Part shown: in pieces, positions 15,124 through 22,404 of the stretch
How the letters are laid out: the number at the start of each line of letters is the position of its first letter
Numbering within the stretch: position 1 is the first letter of the stretch
Assembly: GCF_019656335.1 (NCBI RefSeq)
Contig: NZ_BPLZ01000002.1
Coordinates: forward strand, 1-64,000
Length of the DNA: 64,000 nt
Source of the DNA: Pseudomonas sp. NCCP-436
GTDB taxonomy: Bacteria > Pseudomonadota > Gammaproteobacteria > Pseudomonadales > Pseudomonadaceae
Reading direction: 5' to 3'
Translations under genes and position numbers: made by a program
The notes under the pieces: model-generated
The model's database searches: none
What the model saw: only the letters and a program-made list of their open reading frames with translations
What the model was told of the DNA's origin: nothing

Positions 15124-15492
15124 GAAAAGCAGTTCACCCTAGAAAACGATCAAGGATCAAGCGGAATGAAGTCAAGACTTAAACTAAAAGATGGCGAAGA
15201 GTTGAAACGTATTAGCTCCCGCACCAAGGGCTTTATGGAGGAAACCGATATAATTGAATACCATATTGTGAATAGCGCCGGTGAGGTCGTCGGAACCGTC
15301 ACGCATACAGACCATACAGCCGTTCGTGGTTTCAAAAGGACTCAGACCGTTGAACAAAAAGACTTGGCTGGTAACACAATTGTTTCAGATTCATGGTAGC
15401 GAAGCGGTAACACATAACAAATCGCTCAAGTAAGTTCCGGGCCTGTTGGCCCTCCACCGGACGCGGCTAAAGCCGCGCCGCTTAGCTCAGGC
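15117..15492 (+). repeat. Duplicated 376-bp cassette, copy B
   Basis: Identical by eye to 10773-11148. It is cassette 9 of the array. Recombination between the copies would remove or duplicate the 4344 bases that include cassettes 4 to 8. Confidence 0.93.
15166..15399 (+). CDS. Cassette 9: 77-residue hypothetical protein, second copy
   Basis: The product is identical to that at 10822, a small charged protein of no known family. The open frame can be extended upstream to 15106, but that part reads through the preceding attC, so the ATG at 15166 matches the first copy. The duplication of an entire cassette with no visible divergence points to a recent event: either re-insertion of an excised copy or unequal recombination. 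Confidence 0.75.
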   Translation: MKSRLKLKDGEELKRISSRTKGFMEETDIIEYHIVNSAGEVVGTVTHTDHTAVRGFKRTQTVEQKDLAGNTIVSDSW

Positions 15493-15499
15493 GTTATGT
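15412..15499 (+). other. attC site of cassette 9 (88 bp)
   Basis: Same as the site at 11068 except that R' is now GTTATGT at 15493-15499, set by the next cassette. R'' is ACATAAC at 15412-15418. Confidence 0.92.
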
Positions 15500-15547
15500 G
15501 TGAGCCTGGCGATGGCTCAGACAAGTAAATTAATATCAGGAGTTAAC

Positions 15548-15751
15548 ATGCCATATGTAAATATTCAAATAACTAAAGGCGCAACTAAGCAGCAAAAGGC
15601 TGCTCTCGTCAAAGATGTAACAGATTCTCTTGTTCGTGTTTTGGGAAAGAAGCCTGAGTATACTCATGTGGTAATACAGGAAATTGAGGAAGAGAATTGG
15701 GGATTCTCGGGGTTGCTAACTGATGAATGGAAAAAGCAGCAGACAGATTGA
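15548..15751 (+). CDS. Cassette 10: 4-oxalocrotonate tautomerase-like small protein
   Basis: A 67-residue protein starting MPYVNIQITKGATKQQKAAL. After removal of Met it would have the N-terminal proline that is the catalytic base of the tautomerase superfamily, and its beta-alpha-beta length fits the 4-OT group (usually about 62-70 residues, acting as oligomers). VIQEIEEENWGFSGLL near the end is also typical. The substrate is unknown, since many such proteins act on unsaturated acids or have no known role. AGGAG lies 8 bases before the ATG. The longer frame from 15446 crosses an attC and was rejected. Confidence 0.85.
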   Translation: MPYVNIQITKGATKQQKAALVKDVTDSLVRVLGKKPEYTHVVIQEIEEENWGFSGLLTDEWKKQQTD

Positions 15752-15752
15752 C

Positions 15753-15843
15753 ACATAACAAACAAATTTTATCGCCAGCAAAAAGCGCTGGCTGCGACGT
15801 CAACCCGCTGCGCGGCTTTCCGCGCTAAATTTGGGCGTTAGGC
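15753..15843 (+). other. attC site of cassette 10 (91 bp)
   Basis: R'' ACATAAC at 15753-15759 complements the cassette start GTTATGT. R' is GTTAGGC at 15837-15843. It is the longest site in the array, with a GC-rich centre and an AT-rich left arm. Confidence 0.88.
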
Positions 15844-15860
15844 ATTACGGAGAGATTTTC

Positions 15861-16250
15861 ATGATCTGGACTATTTACGCTGCTCTACTTAGCTTGTTCT
15901 TCGCATTTCTCACTTTCCGCACCATTCGCCTTAGGCAGCGCTACCGCGTTTCGCTCGGTCACGGAAAGAATCTTCTCCTAATGCGGGCCATCCGCGTCCA
16001 CGGTAACTTCGCCGAGTACGTGCCGCTCGGACTGCTCCTTATGGCAGCGTCTGAGCAACTGGGTGCGCCGAGTCTGCTGGTTCATTCCCTTGGCAGCCTG
16101 TTGGCGCTCGGTCGGCTCGTCCATGCCTACGGAGTGTCGCAGGAGAACGAAGTCTTGCGATTTCGGGTCACTGGCATGGCGCTTACGTGCATCTGTTACG
16201 TCCTCGCCGCCGGGTATATCCTGCTTTCAGCGTTTTCTGGTAATGCCTAA
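15861..16250 (+). CDS. Cassette 11: MAPEG-family membrane protein
   Basis: A 129-residue protein with four transmembrane segments. MRAIRVHGNFAEYVPLGLLLMA is the conserved MAPEG segment (R-x2-NxxEY-type), followed by GSLLALGRLVHAYGV. MAPEG proteins include glutathione transferases and related bacterial inner-membrane proteins of uncertain role (YecN-like). GGAGAG precedes the ATG at 15861. The stop codon overlaps R'' of the attC, which is cut short by the IS1111-type remnant. MAPEG genes are common in environmental cassette collections. Confidence 0.85.
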   Translation: MIWTIYAALLSLFFAFLTFRTIRLRQRYRVSLGHGKNLLLMRAIRVHGNFAEYVPLGLLLMAASEQLGAPSLLVHSLGSLLALGRLVHAYGVSQENEVLRFRVTGMALTCICYVLAAGYILLSAFSGNA

Positions 16251-16256
16251 CAATTC
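16245..16256 (+). other. Truncated attC of cassette 11, interrupted by an IS
   Basis: GCCTAAC at 16245-16251 complements the cassette start GTTAGGC and is followed by AATTC. Instead of the expected L''/L' arms the sequence changes to TATATGGACTCTCCCC, typical of an IS1111-type end. The right half with R' is absent. Confidence 0.75.
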
Positions 16257-16518
16257 TATATGGACTCTCCCCACAAGTAGTGAGTAAAGCTTTGCTTTTG
16301 CACCTATCGTCAGCGCGGTTGCATTCGTATATCCGGCCTGTTCCGGGCTCTTGCGCCCTGGCCATTCTGTAGTTCGCGCAGCGGGGGCCAAGCGTTCAAT
16401 CGATCACGACGATCATCATTGTTATCGGCCTTGTTCCGCTGCAGGACTCGCCTGTTCCGACAGTGCTGCTCACCACAACCACCAGAAAACCATCACACCT
16501 TCCTGATTACCCTCGCCG
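16257..16518 (-). ncRNA. Candidate bridge RNA/seekRNA region of the IS1111-type element
   Basis: In IS1111-group elements the guide RNA that selects target and donor sites is encoded in the non-coding end downstream of the transposase gene. These 262 bases are in that position and hold no open frame. No RNA structure was computed, so the exact limits and the guide loops are not defined. With a broken transposase the RNA would have no partner from this copy. Confidence 0.4.
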
Positions 16519-17320
16519 TCAGGCGGGCTTTACACTCTGCCAATTGCCATTGAAACGCCGCTCGTGACACCACACCGCCCAGCAGATCCGCACCAGTTTG
16601 TTGGCCAGGGCCACAGCCGCTTTGTTGTGGCCGATCCGCGCCGCCGTTTCCACCGCCCAGCGCTGCAATTGCGTCAGCTTCTCTGGTGTACGGGCGTGGC
16701 AACGTTGTGCCGCCAGCAAGGCTGCACGTGAGCCATGGATCAGTAACGTACGCACATAGATATTGCCCTGTCGGCTGATATGCCCGAGCTTGCGGCTATT
16801 GCCGCTGCTGAACTCGCGCGGCGTCATACCCAGCCAGGCGCTCAGGTGCCTGCCGCTGCCAAAGCGCTCGGGCTTGCCAACAGCGGTCGTCAGGGCACTG
16901 GCTGTTAGCAGCCCGATGCCGCTGACTTCATCCAGTTTGCGCACGATGTCGTCATCGGCATGCCAGCGCTTGAGCTGTTGTTCGCACTCGGCCATGCACT
17001 GTTCGTAGAGGTTGATCTCGGCCAGGACGATATGCAGCAGGCGGCTCAAAGGTGCGACTTCAGGTTGCTCAACCAACTCACTGGCCGCCCGGATGAAAGC
17101 GACGGTTGAGGTCGGGGCTTCGATCCACGCTTCACACAGCTTACCGCGCAGCAGGTTGATGCGCTGGGTGCAACTCTTCTTCCTGGTTTCCCGCAGCCCG
17201 TGCAGTTGCTGGAGCTGTTGCTGATCACGGCTCTTCACCGACACTGGATGAATGTCGGTACTCCGCTTCCAGCATGGCATTGCAATCATGGCGATCGGCT
17301 GTGTTGCAACGGCGATAGGG
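16519..17320 (-). pseudogene. IS1111-type transposase, N-terminus lost and frameshifted
   Basis: The open part encodes 256 residues covering the C-terminal two-thirds of an IS110-family transposase. VSVKSRDQQQLQQLHGLRE marks the start of the conserved region, LDEVSGIGLLTASALTTAVG the helix-hairpin-helix, and LSAWLGMTPREFSSGNSRK and YVRTLLIHGSRAAL the serine-containing C-terminal domain. The frame just upstream (about 17262-17320) still encodes PYRRCNTADRHDCNAMLEA in a different register, which matches the NKTDRxDA region of the family. So there is at least one frameshift near 17260, and the DEDD catalytic N-terminus is gone. The element cannot move by itself. Confidence 0.8.
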
Positions 17321-17404
17321 GCTATTCACTGCTCCAGACAAAGGGCCTGCAAGTGACCATCGTCAATGCCAGAATGGCCACTTTCAACGATTAGCCTTCC
17401 GTGC

Positions 17405-20400
17405 ATGAAAATCCTCACGCTGCGTTTGAAGAACCTCAACTCGCTCAAGGGCGAATGGAAGATCGATTTCACTGCCGAGCCCTTTGCCGGTAGTGGTTTG
17501 TTCGCCATTACCGGGCCAACCGGTGCGGGCAAGACGACATTGCTCGATGCCATCTGTCTGGCGCTGTATCACCGCACGCCGCGTATGAGCAGCTTGTCGG
17601 TTAACGGCAACGAGCTGATGACGCGGCATACCGCCGATTGTCTGGCCGAGGTGGAGTTCGAGGTGAAGGGGCAGGGCTACCGGGCCTTCTGGAGCCAGCG
17701 TCGAGCGCGGGACAAAGTGGACGGTGCCTTGCAGGCGCCAAAGGTCGAGCTGGCGCGACTGGCCGATGGCGCAATCCTTACTGACAAGATCCGCGAGAAG
17801 GAAAGCCTCACTGCCGAGCTGACCGGTCTGGACTTTGAACGCTTTACCAAGTCAATGCTGCTGGCTCAGGGGGGCTTCGCGGCCTTTCTTGAGGCCAGCG
17901 CCAACCAGCGTGCGGAATTGTTGGAGGAACTCACGGGCACCGAGATCTATGGACAGATTTCCCGGCAGGTCTATGAACGCACCAAGTCCGCCGAGCAGGC
18001 CCTGAACCTGCTGAAAAGCCGCGCTCAGGGCATGGAGTTGCTGGACCAGGCGCAGCGCGCCGAATTGCAGGCCGAGTTTGAGCGTCTGAGCCGGGAGGAG
18101 ACGTCGCTATTGCAGCGGCAGCAGGCGTTGCTATTGCAGCGGCGCTGGCGTGAAGCGCTGCAACAGGCCGAGCAGCAACGCGAGCAGGCCCGCCAGGCAC
18201 TGGAGCAGGCGCAGCAGGCACGCAACGAGGCGTCCACTGATCTGCGGCGTCTGGCTGCCAGTGAGCCGGCTGTGCGGCTACAACCGCTGTATCAGAGCTG
18301 GCAGCAGGTGCTGACTGACCGCAGGCAGGCGCAGCAGGTGCTGGCCGATTTGCAGGCGCAACAACGCCAGTGCAGCGCACGTGAGCGTCAGCAACTCTGG
18401 TTGGCCAGTTGCTATGCCTGGCAGAGCTTGAGACAGCGTCAGTGCGAGCAAAAACGGCTGGCCGAGCAGCGTGAAGCCGTGCAGGCGCGCCTGAGTGCAG
18501 CTCCGCAACAGGCACGGCTGGGCGAGTTGCTGGTTGGCTGGCGTGCGCAGTTCGATCAGCGCGGTCAGCAGCTCAGGGACCGGCAGGCACTGCAGTCCCG
18601 TATCGCCCAGGCGCATGAGCAGCTTGCAGGTGTGCAACGGCAACGTGCTCAGTCCGACGCGGAACAGGCGCAGGCAACGGAGCGTCTGGAGCAGGCGCGA
18701 AGTCTCGAAGCCAGGCTGCACAGTGAGCTGCAGGTGCTACTCGGCGAGTACGACGAGGCCGGACTGCGTCAGCGCTGGCAACAATTGCAGGTGCAGGGAA
18801 GAGCGCTGGATCGTCTGGAGCAATTGGCGCAAAGCCGTGAGAAAGCAGCGGAGCAGCTCGCCGAGCTAGCATCGCGCCTGGCGCAGTTGCAAGCACGGCA
18901 CACAGCCAGGAACGATGAAATCGCCGCCCTGCGTGAACGCTACAGGGGACTCAGGCTGCAGGTTGCCGACAAGGAAAGGCTGCTGGAGCAGGAGCAGCGC
19001 ATTCAGGCTCTGGAAACCCATCGTGCCCGTTTGCAGCCGGGGGAGGCCTGCCCATTATGCGGCTCGCACGAGCATCCGGCGGTTCGTCAGTATCAGGCAC
19101 TCGATGTCTCTGCCACCCGTCAGGCTCTGGAACAGCTTCGCCGTGAGCTGGAGCTGTTGGAGAGCCAGGGGGGCACCCAGCGTGACGAACTGACTCGTCT
19201 GGCTACGCAGATCGAGCAGCTCCAGCAGCAGTTGGCGCAGGTGCGGCAGCAGGAGGCTGAGCAGGAAGCGAGTTGGCAGCAGCAACTAGCCGAGCTGGCT
19301 TCGCAGGTTGCCGATGGCGCCGCTCTGCGGCAGATGCTGCGCGATCATGAGCAGAGCCTGATGCAGTTGCAGGAGCAAATCGCTGCCGTCGAGAGCAAGC
19401 AGGAGCAATTGGTGCAGGCTCGCAGGGCGCGTGAACAGGCCGAACGGGCCTTGGCCGATACGCAGCAGCGTCAGGCTTTGCTTGAGCGCGATGACGAAAA
19501 CCTGCAGGCCCGTTTGCGCGAACAGGACGAGCAGCTGCAGTTACTGGAGCAGGAGTTGCTGCGTCATGAACAGGCATTGCTGGCCAGCCTCGACGGCTTT
19601 GCCACGGCGTTGCCGCCGGATGTCGACAGTTGGCTGGACGAGCAGGCAAGCGCCTGGCGCGACTGGCAGCAGGCCCAGTTGCAGGATCAGCAATTGCAGG
19701 ATCTGCAGCGCGAGATACAGCGGCTGCTTGCCGAGGCCCAGACCCAGGCAGAGTACTGGCAGCAGCGCTGGCAGAACGATGACGCTCAGGAGCTGGCAGA
19801 GCCAGAACTGGCGGAGCAACCTGTGCAGGCCCTGCAGGAGACCATTGAAAGTCTGGCCAGTGCACAGCGCGATGGTGATGCTCTGCGAGGTCGTCTGCTG
19901 AGTCAGCAGAGTCTGCTGCAACAGCTTGAGCAGCGCCTGAGGGAAACCGAACTGCGTTGGCAAGAGGCGCTGGCTGCCAGCCCGTTCAGCGATCTGCCGG
20001 CATTTCTTGCCGCACTGCTCGACGAGAGCGAGCGGGCGCGCCTGATGGATCTGCAGACACGCCTGCAGCAGGCTCTCACCGAGGCGACAACATTGCTGAC
20101 CGCTGCCGAAGCGCAATTGCACGATCTCAAGGCCGCGCCGCAGACCGAACTGACGCTGGCACAGCTGGACGAGCAGTTGCAGGCGCTACAGCTGACACTG
20201 CGCGAGCTGAGCCAGCGTCAGGGCGAACTGCGCGCACAGCTGCAGGCCGATGATGCGCGGCGCAGCAGCCAGCAGGCGCTGTTTGCCGAGATTGAAACCC
20301 AGCAGAGCGAGTGTGCGCTCTGGCAGCAGCTCAACGGTCTGGTCGGTTCGGCCGATGGCGCCAAGTTCCGCAAGTTCGCCCAGGGGCTGACCCTCGACCA

Positions 20401-20839
20401 CCTGATCCATTTGGCCAACCGCCAGTTGGCGCGGTTGCACGGGCGCTACCAATTGGCACGCAAAGGCAGCGGCGAGCTGGAGCTGGAGGTACGGGATACC
20501 TGGCAGGCGGACGTGGCTCGCGATTGCCGCACGCTGTCCGGTGGTGAAAGTTTCCTGGTCAGTCTGGCCCTGGCCCTGGCATTGTCTGATCTGGTCAGCC
20601 ACAAGACCAGCATCGACTCGCTGTTCCTTGACGAGGGTTTCGGTACGCTGGATGGCGAGACGCTGGAGATAGCACTGGATGCGCTGGATAACCTCAATGC
20701 CAGCGGCAAGACCATCGGCGTGATCAGCCATGTCGAGGCAATGAAAGAGCGGATTCCCGTGCAGTTGCGGGTTCACAAGGGCGTTGGCCTTGGTTACAGC
20801 CGGCTTGACGCACGTTTTGCAGTGAAGGAAGGAGCGTAG
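17405..20839 (+). CDS. sbcC: Exonuclease subunit SbcC
   Basis: A 1144-residue Rad50-like SMC ATPase. Walker A is ITGPTGAGKTTLLDA near residue 37. Long glutamine-rich coiled coils flank the zinc hook CPLCG at about residue 549. The signature LSGGESFLVSLALALALS and Walker B SLFLDEGFGTLD are near the C-terminus. It is the partner of SbcD in hairpin and end processing. The ATG at 17405 gives the family start MKILTLRLKNLNSLKGEW, while thirteen upstream in-frame residues are not conserved. Normally it follows sbcD directly. Here the nearest upstream sequence is an IS remnant, so its expression must come from a promoter in that remnant or from read-through of the array. Confidence 0.96.
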   Translation: MKILTLRLKNLNSLKGEWKIDFTAEPFAGSGLFAITGPTGAGKTTLLDAICLALYHRTPRMSSLSVNGNELMTRHTADCLAEVEFEVKGQGYRAFWSQRRARDKVDGALQAPKVELARLADGAILTDKIREKESLTAELTGLDFERFTKSMLLAQGGFAAFLEASANQRAELLEELTGTEIYGQISRQVYERTKSAEQALNLLKSRAQGMELLDQAQRAELQAEFERLSREETSLLQRQQALLLQRRWREALQQAEQQREQARQALEQAQQARNEASTDLRRLAASEPAVRLQPLYQSWQQVLTDRRQAQQVLADLQAQQRQCSARERQQLWLASCYAWQSLRQRQCEQKRLAEQREAVQARLSAAPQQARLGELLVGWRAQFDQRGQQLRDRQALQSRIAQAHEQLAGVQRQRAQSDAEQAQATERLEQARSLEARLHSELQVLLGEYDEAGLRQRWQQLQVQGRALDRLEQLAQSREKAAEQLAELASRLAQLQARHTARNDEIAALRERYRGLRLQVADKERLLEQEQRIQALETHRARLQPGEACPLCGSHEHPAVRQYQALDVSATRQALEQLRRELELLESQGGTQRDELTRLATQIEQLQQQLAQVRQQEAEQEASWQQQLAELASQVADGAALRQMLRDHEQSLMQLQEQIAAVESKQEQLVQARRAREQAERALADTQQRQALLERDDENLQARLREQDEQLQLLEQELLRHEQALLASLDGFATALPPDVDSWLDEQASAWRDWQQAQLQDQQLQDLQREIQRLLAEAQTQAEYWQQRWQNDDAQELAEPELAEQPVQALQETIESLASAQRDGDALRGRLLSQQSLLQQLEQRLRETELRWQEALAASPFSDLPAFLAALLDESERARLMDLQTRLQQALTEATTLLTAAEAQLHDLKAAPQTELTLAQLDEQLQALQLTLRELSQRQGELRAQLQADDARRSSQQALFAEIETQQSECALWQQLNGLVGSADGAKFRKFAQGLTLDHLIHLANRQLARLHGRYQLARKGSGELELEVRDTWQADVARDCRTLSGGESFLVSLALALALSDLVSHKTSIDSLFLDEGFGTLDGETLEIALDALDNLNASGKTIGVISHVEAMKERIPVQLRVHKGVGLGYSRLDARFAVKEGA

Positions 20840-20841
20840 TG

Positions 20842-21384
20842 ATGCTGATGCAAGCGAAGGATTCCACCCTGCTGGTGATTGATCTGCAGGAGCGTCTGCT
20901 GCCGGCTATCGACGGCGGTTCGGCAGTGCTGGAGCAGGCAACCTGGCTGGTGCGGGTAGCGCAGCAGTTGCAGGTTCCGATCATCGCCACCGAGCAATAT
21001 CCCAAAGGGCTCGGCACTACTGCTGCAGGGCTGCGTGAGCTGCTGCCGGACGAAGGTTTGCGCGAGAAGATCCATTTCTCGGCTGCTGCTGGTGCCGGGC
21101 TGTTCGACCTGCCGGGCGGCGAGCGTCGGCAGTTCATTGTCTGTGGCGCGGAAACTCATGTCTGCGTGCTGCAGACGGTACTCGAGCTGCTGGCAGTCGG
21201 CCGCGAGGTGTTCGTGGTTGATGAGGCTGTCGGTTCCCGGCGGCCACGTGACAAGGCTTTGGGGGTGGCGCGGATGGAGCGGGCCGGAGCGGTAATCGTG
21301 TCGCGGGAGATGGTGGCCTTCGAGTGGCTGGAGCAGGCCGGCACCGACCGTTTCCGCGCCATCAGCCGCGAATTTATCCGTTAA
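20842..21384 (+). CDS. Isochorismatase-family hydrolase
   Basis: A 180-residue cysteine hydrolase-fold protein. The catalytic aspartate is in LLVIDLQERLLPAI, the lysine in REKIHFSAA, and the cysteine in CGAETHVCVLQT, with the cis-peptide just before it. The family includes isochorismatases, nicotinamidases and many hydrolases of unknown substrate. The ATG at 20842 has AAGGAAGGAG at a good distance. A GTG one codon earlier overlaps the sbcC stop, so co-transcription with sbcC is likely. A specific substrate cannot be assigned. Confidence 0.9.
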   Translation: MLMQAKDSTLLVIDLQERLLPAIDGGSAVLEQATWLVRVAQQLQVPIIATEQYPKGLGTTAAGLRELLPDEGLREKIHFSAAAGAGLFDLPGGERRQFIVCGAETHVCVLQTVLELLAVGREVFVVDEAVGSRRPRDKALGVARMERAGAVIVSREMVAFEWLEQAGTDRFRAISREFIR

Positions 21385-21393
21385 TGGGTTTGC

Positions 21394-22176
21394 TTAGGGG
21401 GTGAGTGGAAGCGGGCTGTAGTAACCGGCCTGCAGGTCGTCGAAGTACTGCTGGTAACGTCCGCTTTGGCGGAACTGCTGCAGGCGGGCATCGAAACGCT
21501 GACGCAGTGCGTTGCTTTGCTCCAGACGCCGGGGCAGCAGCAGGTAGCTGAGGTTGACCAGCAGCGGACGCGGATGATGGGTGATGCGTTCGGCTTCCTC
21601 GGCGGAGAACTCGTTGCGCAGAGCGGCATAGCCGACATTGAGTTCCTGCGGGTAGAGCACCACACGCTCCTTGAGCAGCTTCTCGAAGTTTTGCCGGTCG
21701 CTGGAAACGCGCTCCATGCGTACCCGGCCGCTTTCGAGGTAGACGTCAAAGTCGGTGCCATAGCTGTATTCCAGCCCGCCGCCCAGAAGCATGCCGTCCA
21801 GATCTTCGAAGCGCTGCCAGTCGAACGGCTGGCTTTTGAGGTGAAAGAACACGAACTGCTCATTCAGCAGCGGTTTGCTGAAGAGAAAGTCCTGTTCGCG
21901 ATCCTGCTTGTGCATCCAGACTGCCGTGGCGTCGTATTTTCCGGCGGCCGCTTCGGCATAGGCACGTGGCCAGGGCAGAAAACTGAACTCTACCCGGTAG
22001 CCCTCCTCGGCCAGAAGGTCGCTGATCAGATGCGCGACCGGCCCTTGGTGAATGAGCCGGGCCGACAGATAGGGCGGCCATTCGCCCGCGCTGATGCGTA
22101 TCAGCGGTTGCTCTGCCGCGTGAGGCGCGCCACTGCATAGCAATACCGTCAATAGTAACAACAGGCGCTGGAACAT
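21394..22176 (-). CDS. Periplasmic substrate-binding protein (SBP_bac_3 type)
   Basis: A 260-residue protein with a clean signal peptide, MFQRLLLLLTVLLCSGAPHAAE, and a type II periplasmic binding fold. IRISAGEWPPYLSARLI is the family's ligand-pocket opening, and YDATAVWMHKQDREQDFLFS the second lobe. Pseudomonas has many such stand-alone proteins beside no ABC permease, and their ligands are mostly unknown. The longer open frame starts at 22287 but its added residues do not look like a signal sequence. The gene is convergent with the hydrolase gene, with only nine bases between stops. Confidence 0.88.
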   Translation of the reverse strand: MFQRLLLLLTVLLCSGAPHAAEQPLIRISAGEWPPYLSARLIHQGPVAHLISDLLAEEGYRVEFSFLPWPRAYAEAAAGKYDATAVWMHKQDREQDFLFSKPLLNEQFVFFHLKSQPFDWQRFEDLDGMLLGGGLEYSYGTDFDVYLESGRVRMERVSSDRQNFEKLLKERVVLYPQELNVGYAALRNEFSAEEAERITHHPRPLLVNLSYLLLPRRLEQSNALRQRFDARLQQFRQSGRYQQYFDDLQAGYYSPLPLTP

Positions 22177-22404
22177 CCGATAACCCCAGGAGATGTAATG
22201 CCAAACAAGTGGAACTCTAGCTTTTCTTGCAGCCCATTCCCAGCCAATGAGTGAGTGCCGGGCTGAAGTCTGTCCAGCCGCTGGCAATCAGCTTATGCTG
22301 CGCAACCGGCATGTCGTCGGCTCCGGTCGTAGTCGTCAGCTTTCCCGACGCCCTGGCTGGGGCGATGCTGCCTTCCTGTCTGTGTCCGTTCGGATGAATC
22401 GTGC

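Larger units (their letters stand above)
16257..17320 (-). mobile_element. Degenerate IS110-family (IS1111-attC type) insertion sequence
   Basis: The element begins within the attC of cassette 11 with ATGGACTCTCCCC. A long non-coding part of about 260 bases follows, then the transposase on the minus strand. Elements of the IS1111-attC group are known to target attC sites in Pseudomonas integrons. The far end is missing: the transposase lacks its N-terminal part, and no second IS end or attC half is found before sbcC. The upstream boundary near 17320 is approximate. Confidence 0.75.
8570..17404. mobile_element. Chromosomal integron with eleven cassettes, inserted between sbcD and sbcC
   Basis: The element consists of intI (minus strand), its SOS-controlled promoter, attI, and eleven plus-strand cassettes from 9763 to about 16256, followed by an eroded IS1111-type insertion. 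Each cassette begins with GTTRRRY, and the first seven bases of its attC are the exact complement of that start. The cassette region is AT-richer than its neighbours and its genes are typical orphan cassette genes. The right boundary is imprecise because the IS remnant runs to within about 85 bases of sbcC and no final attC half is left. Confidence 0.93.

Noticed and set aside
15446-15547. Possible upstream start for the tautomerase gene
   Set aside because: The extension is attC-derived, and only the ATG at 15548 gives the N-terminal proline needed by the family.
17366-17404. Thirteen extra in-frame codons before sbcC
   Set aside because: They belong to the IS/junction sequence, and SbcC proteins begin at MKILTLRLKNLNSL.
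20842-21384. The hydrolase after sbcC as a third member of an SbcCD repair system
   Set aside because: The protein is a plain isochorismatase-fold hydrolase. Its closeness to sbcC is better explained by ordinary operon structure.
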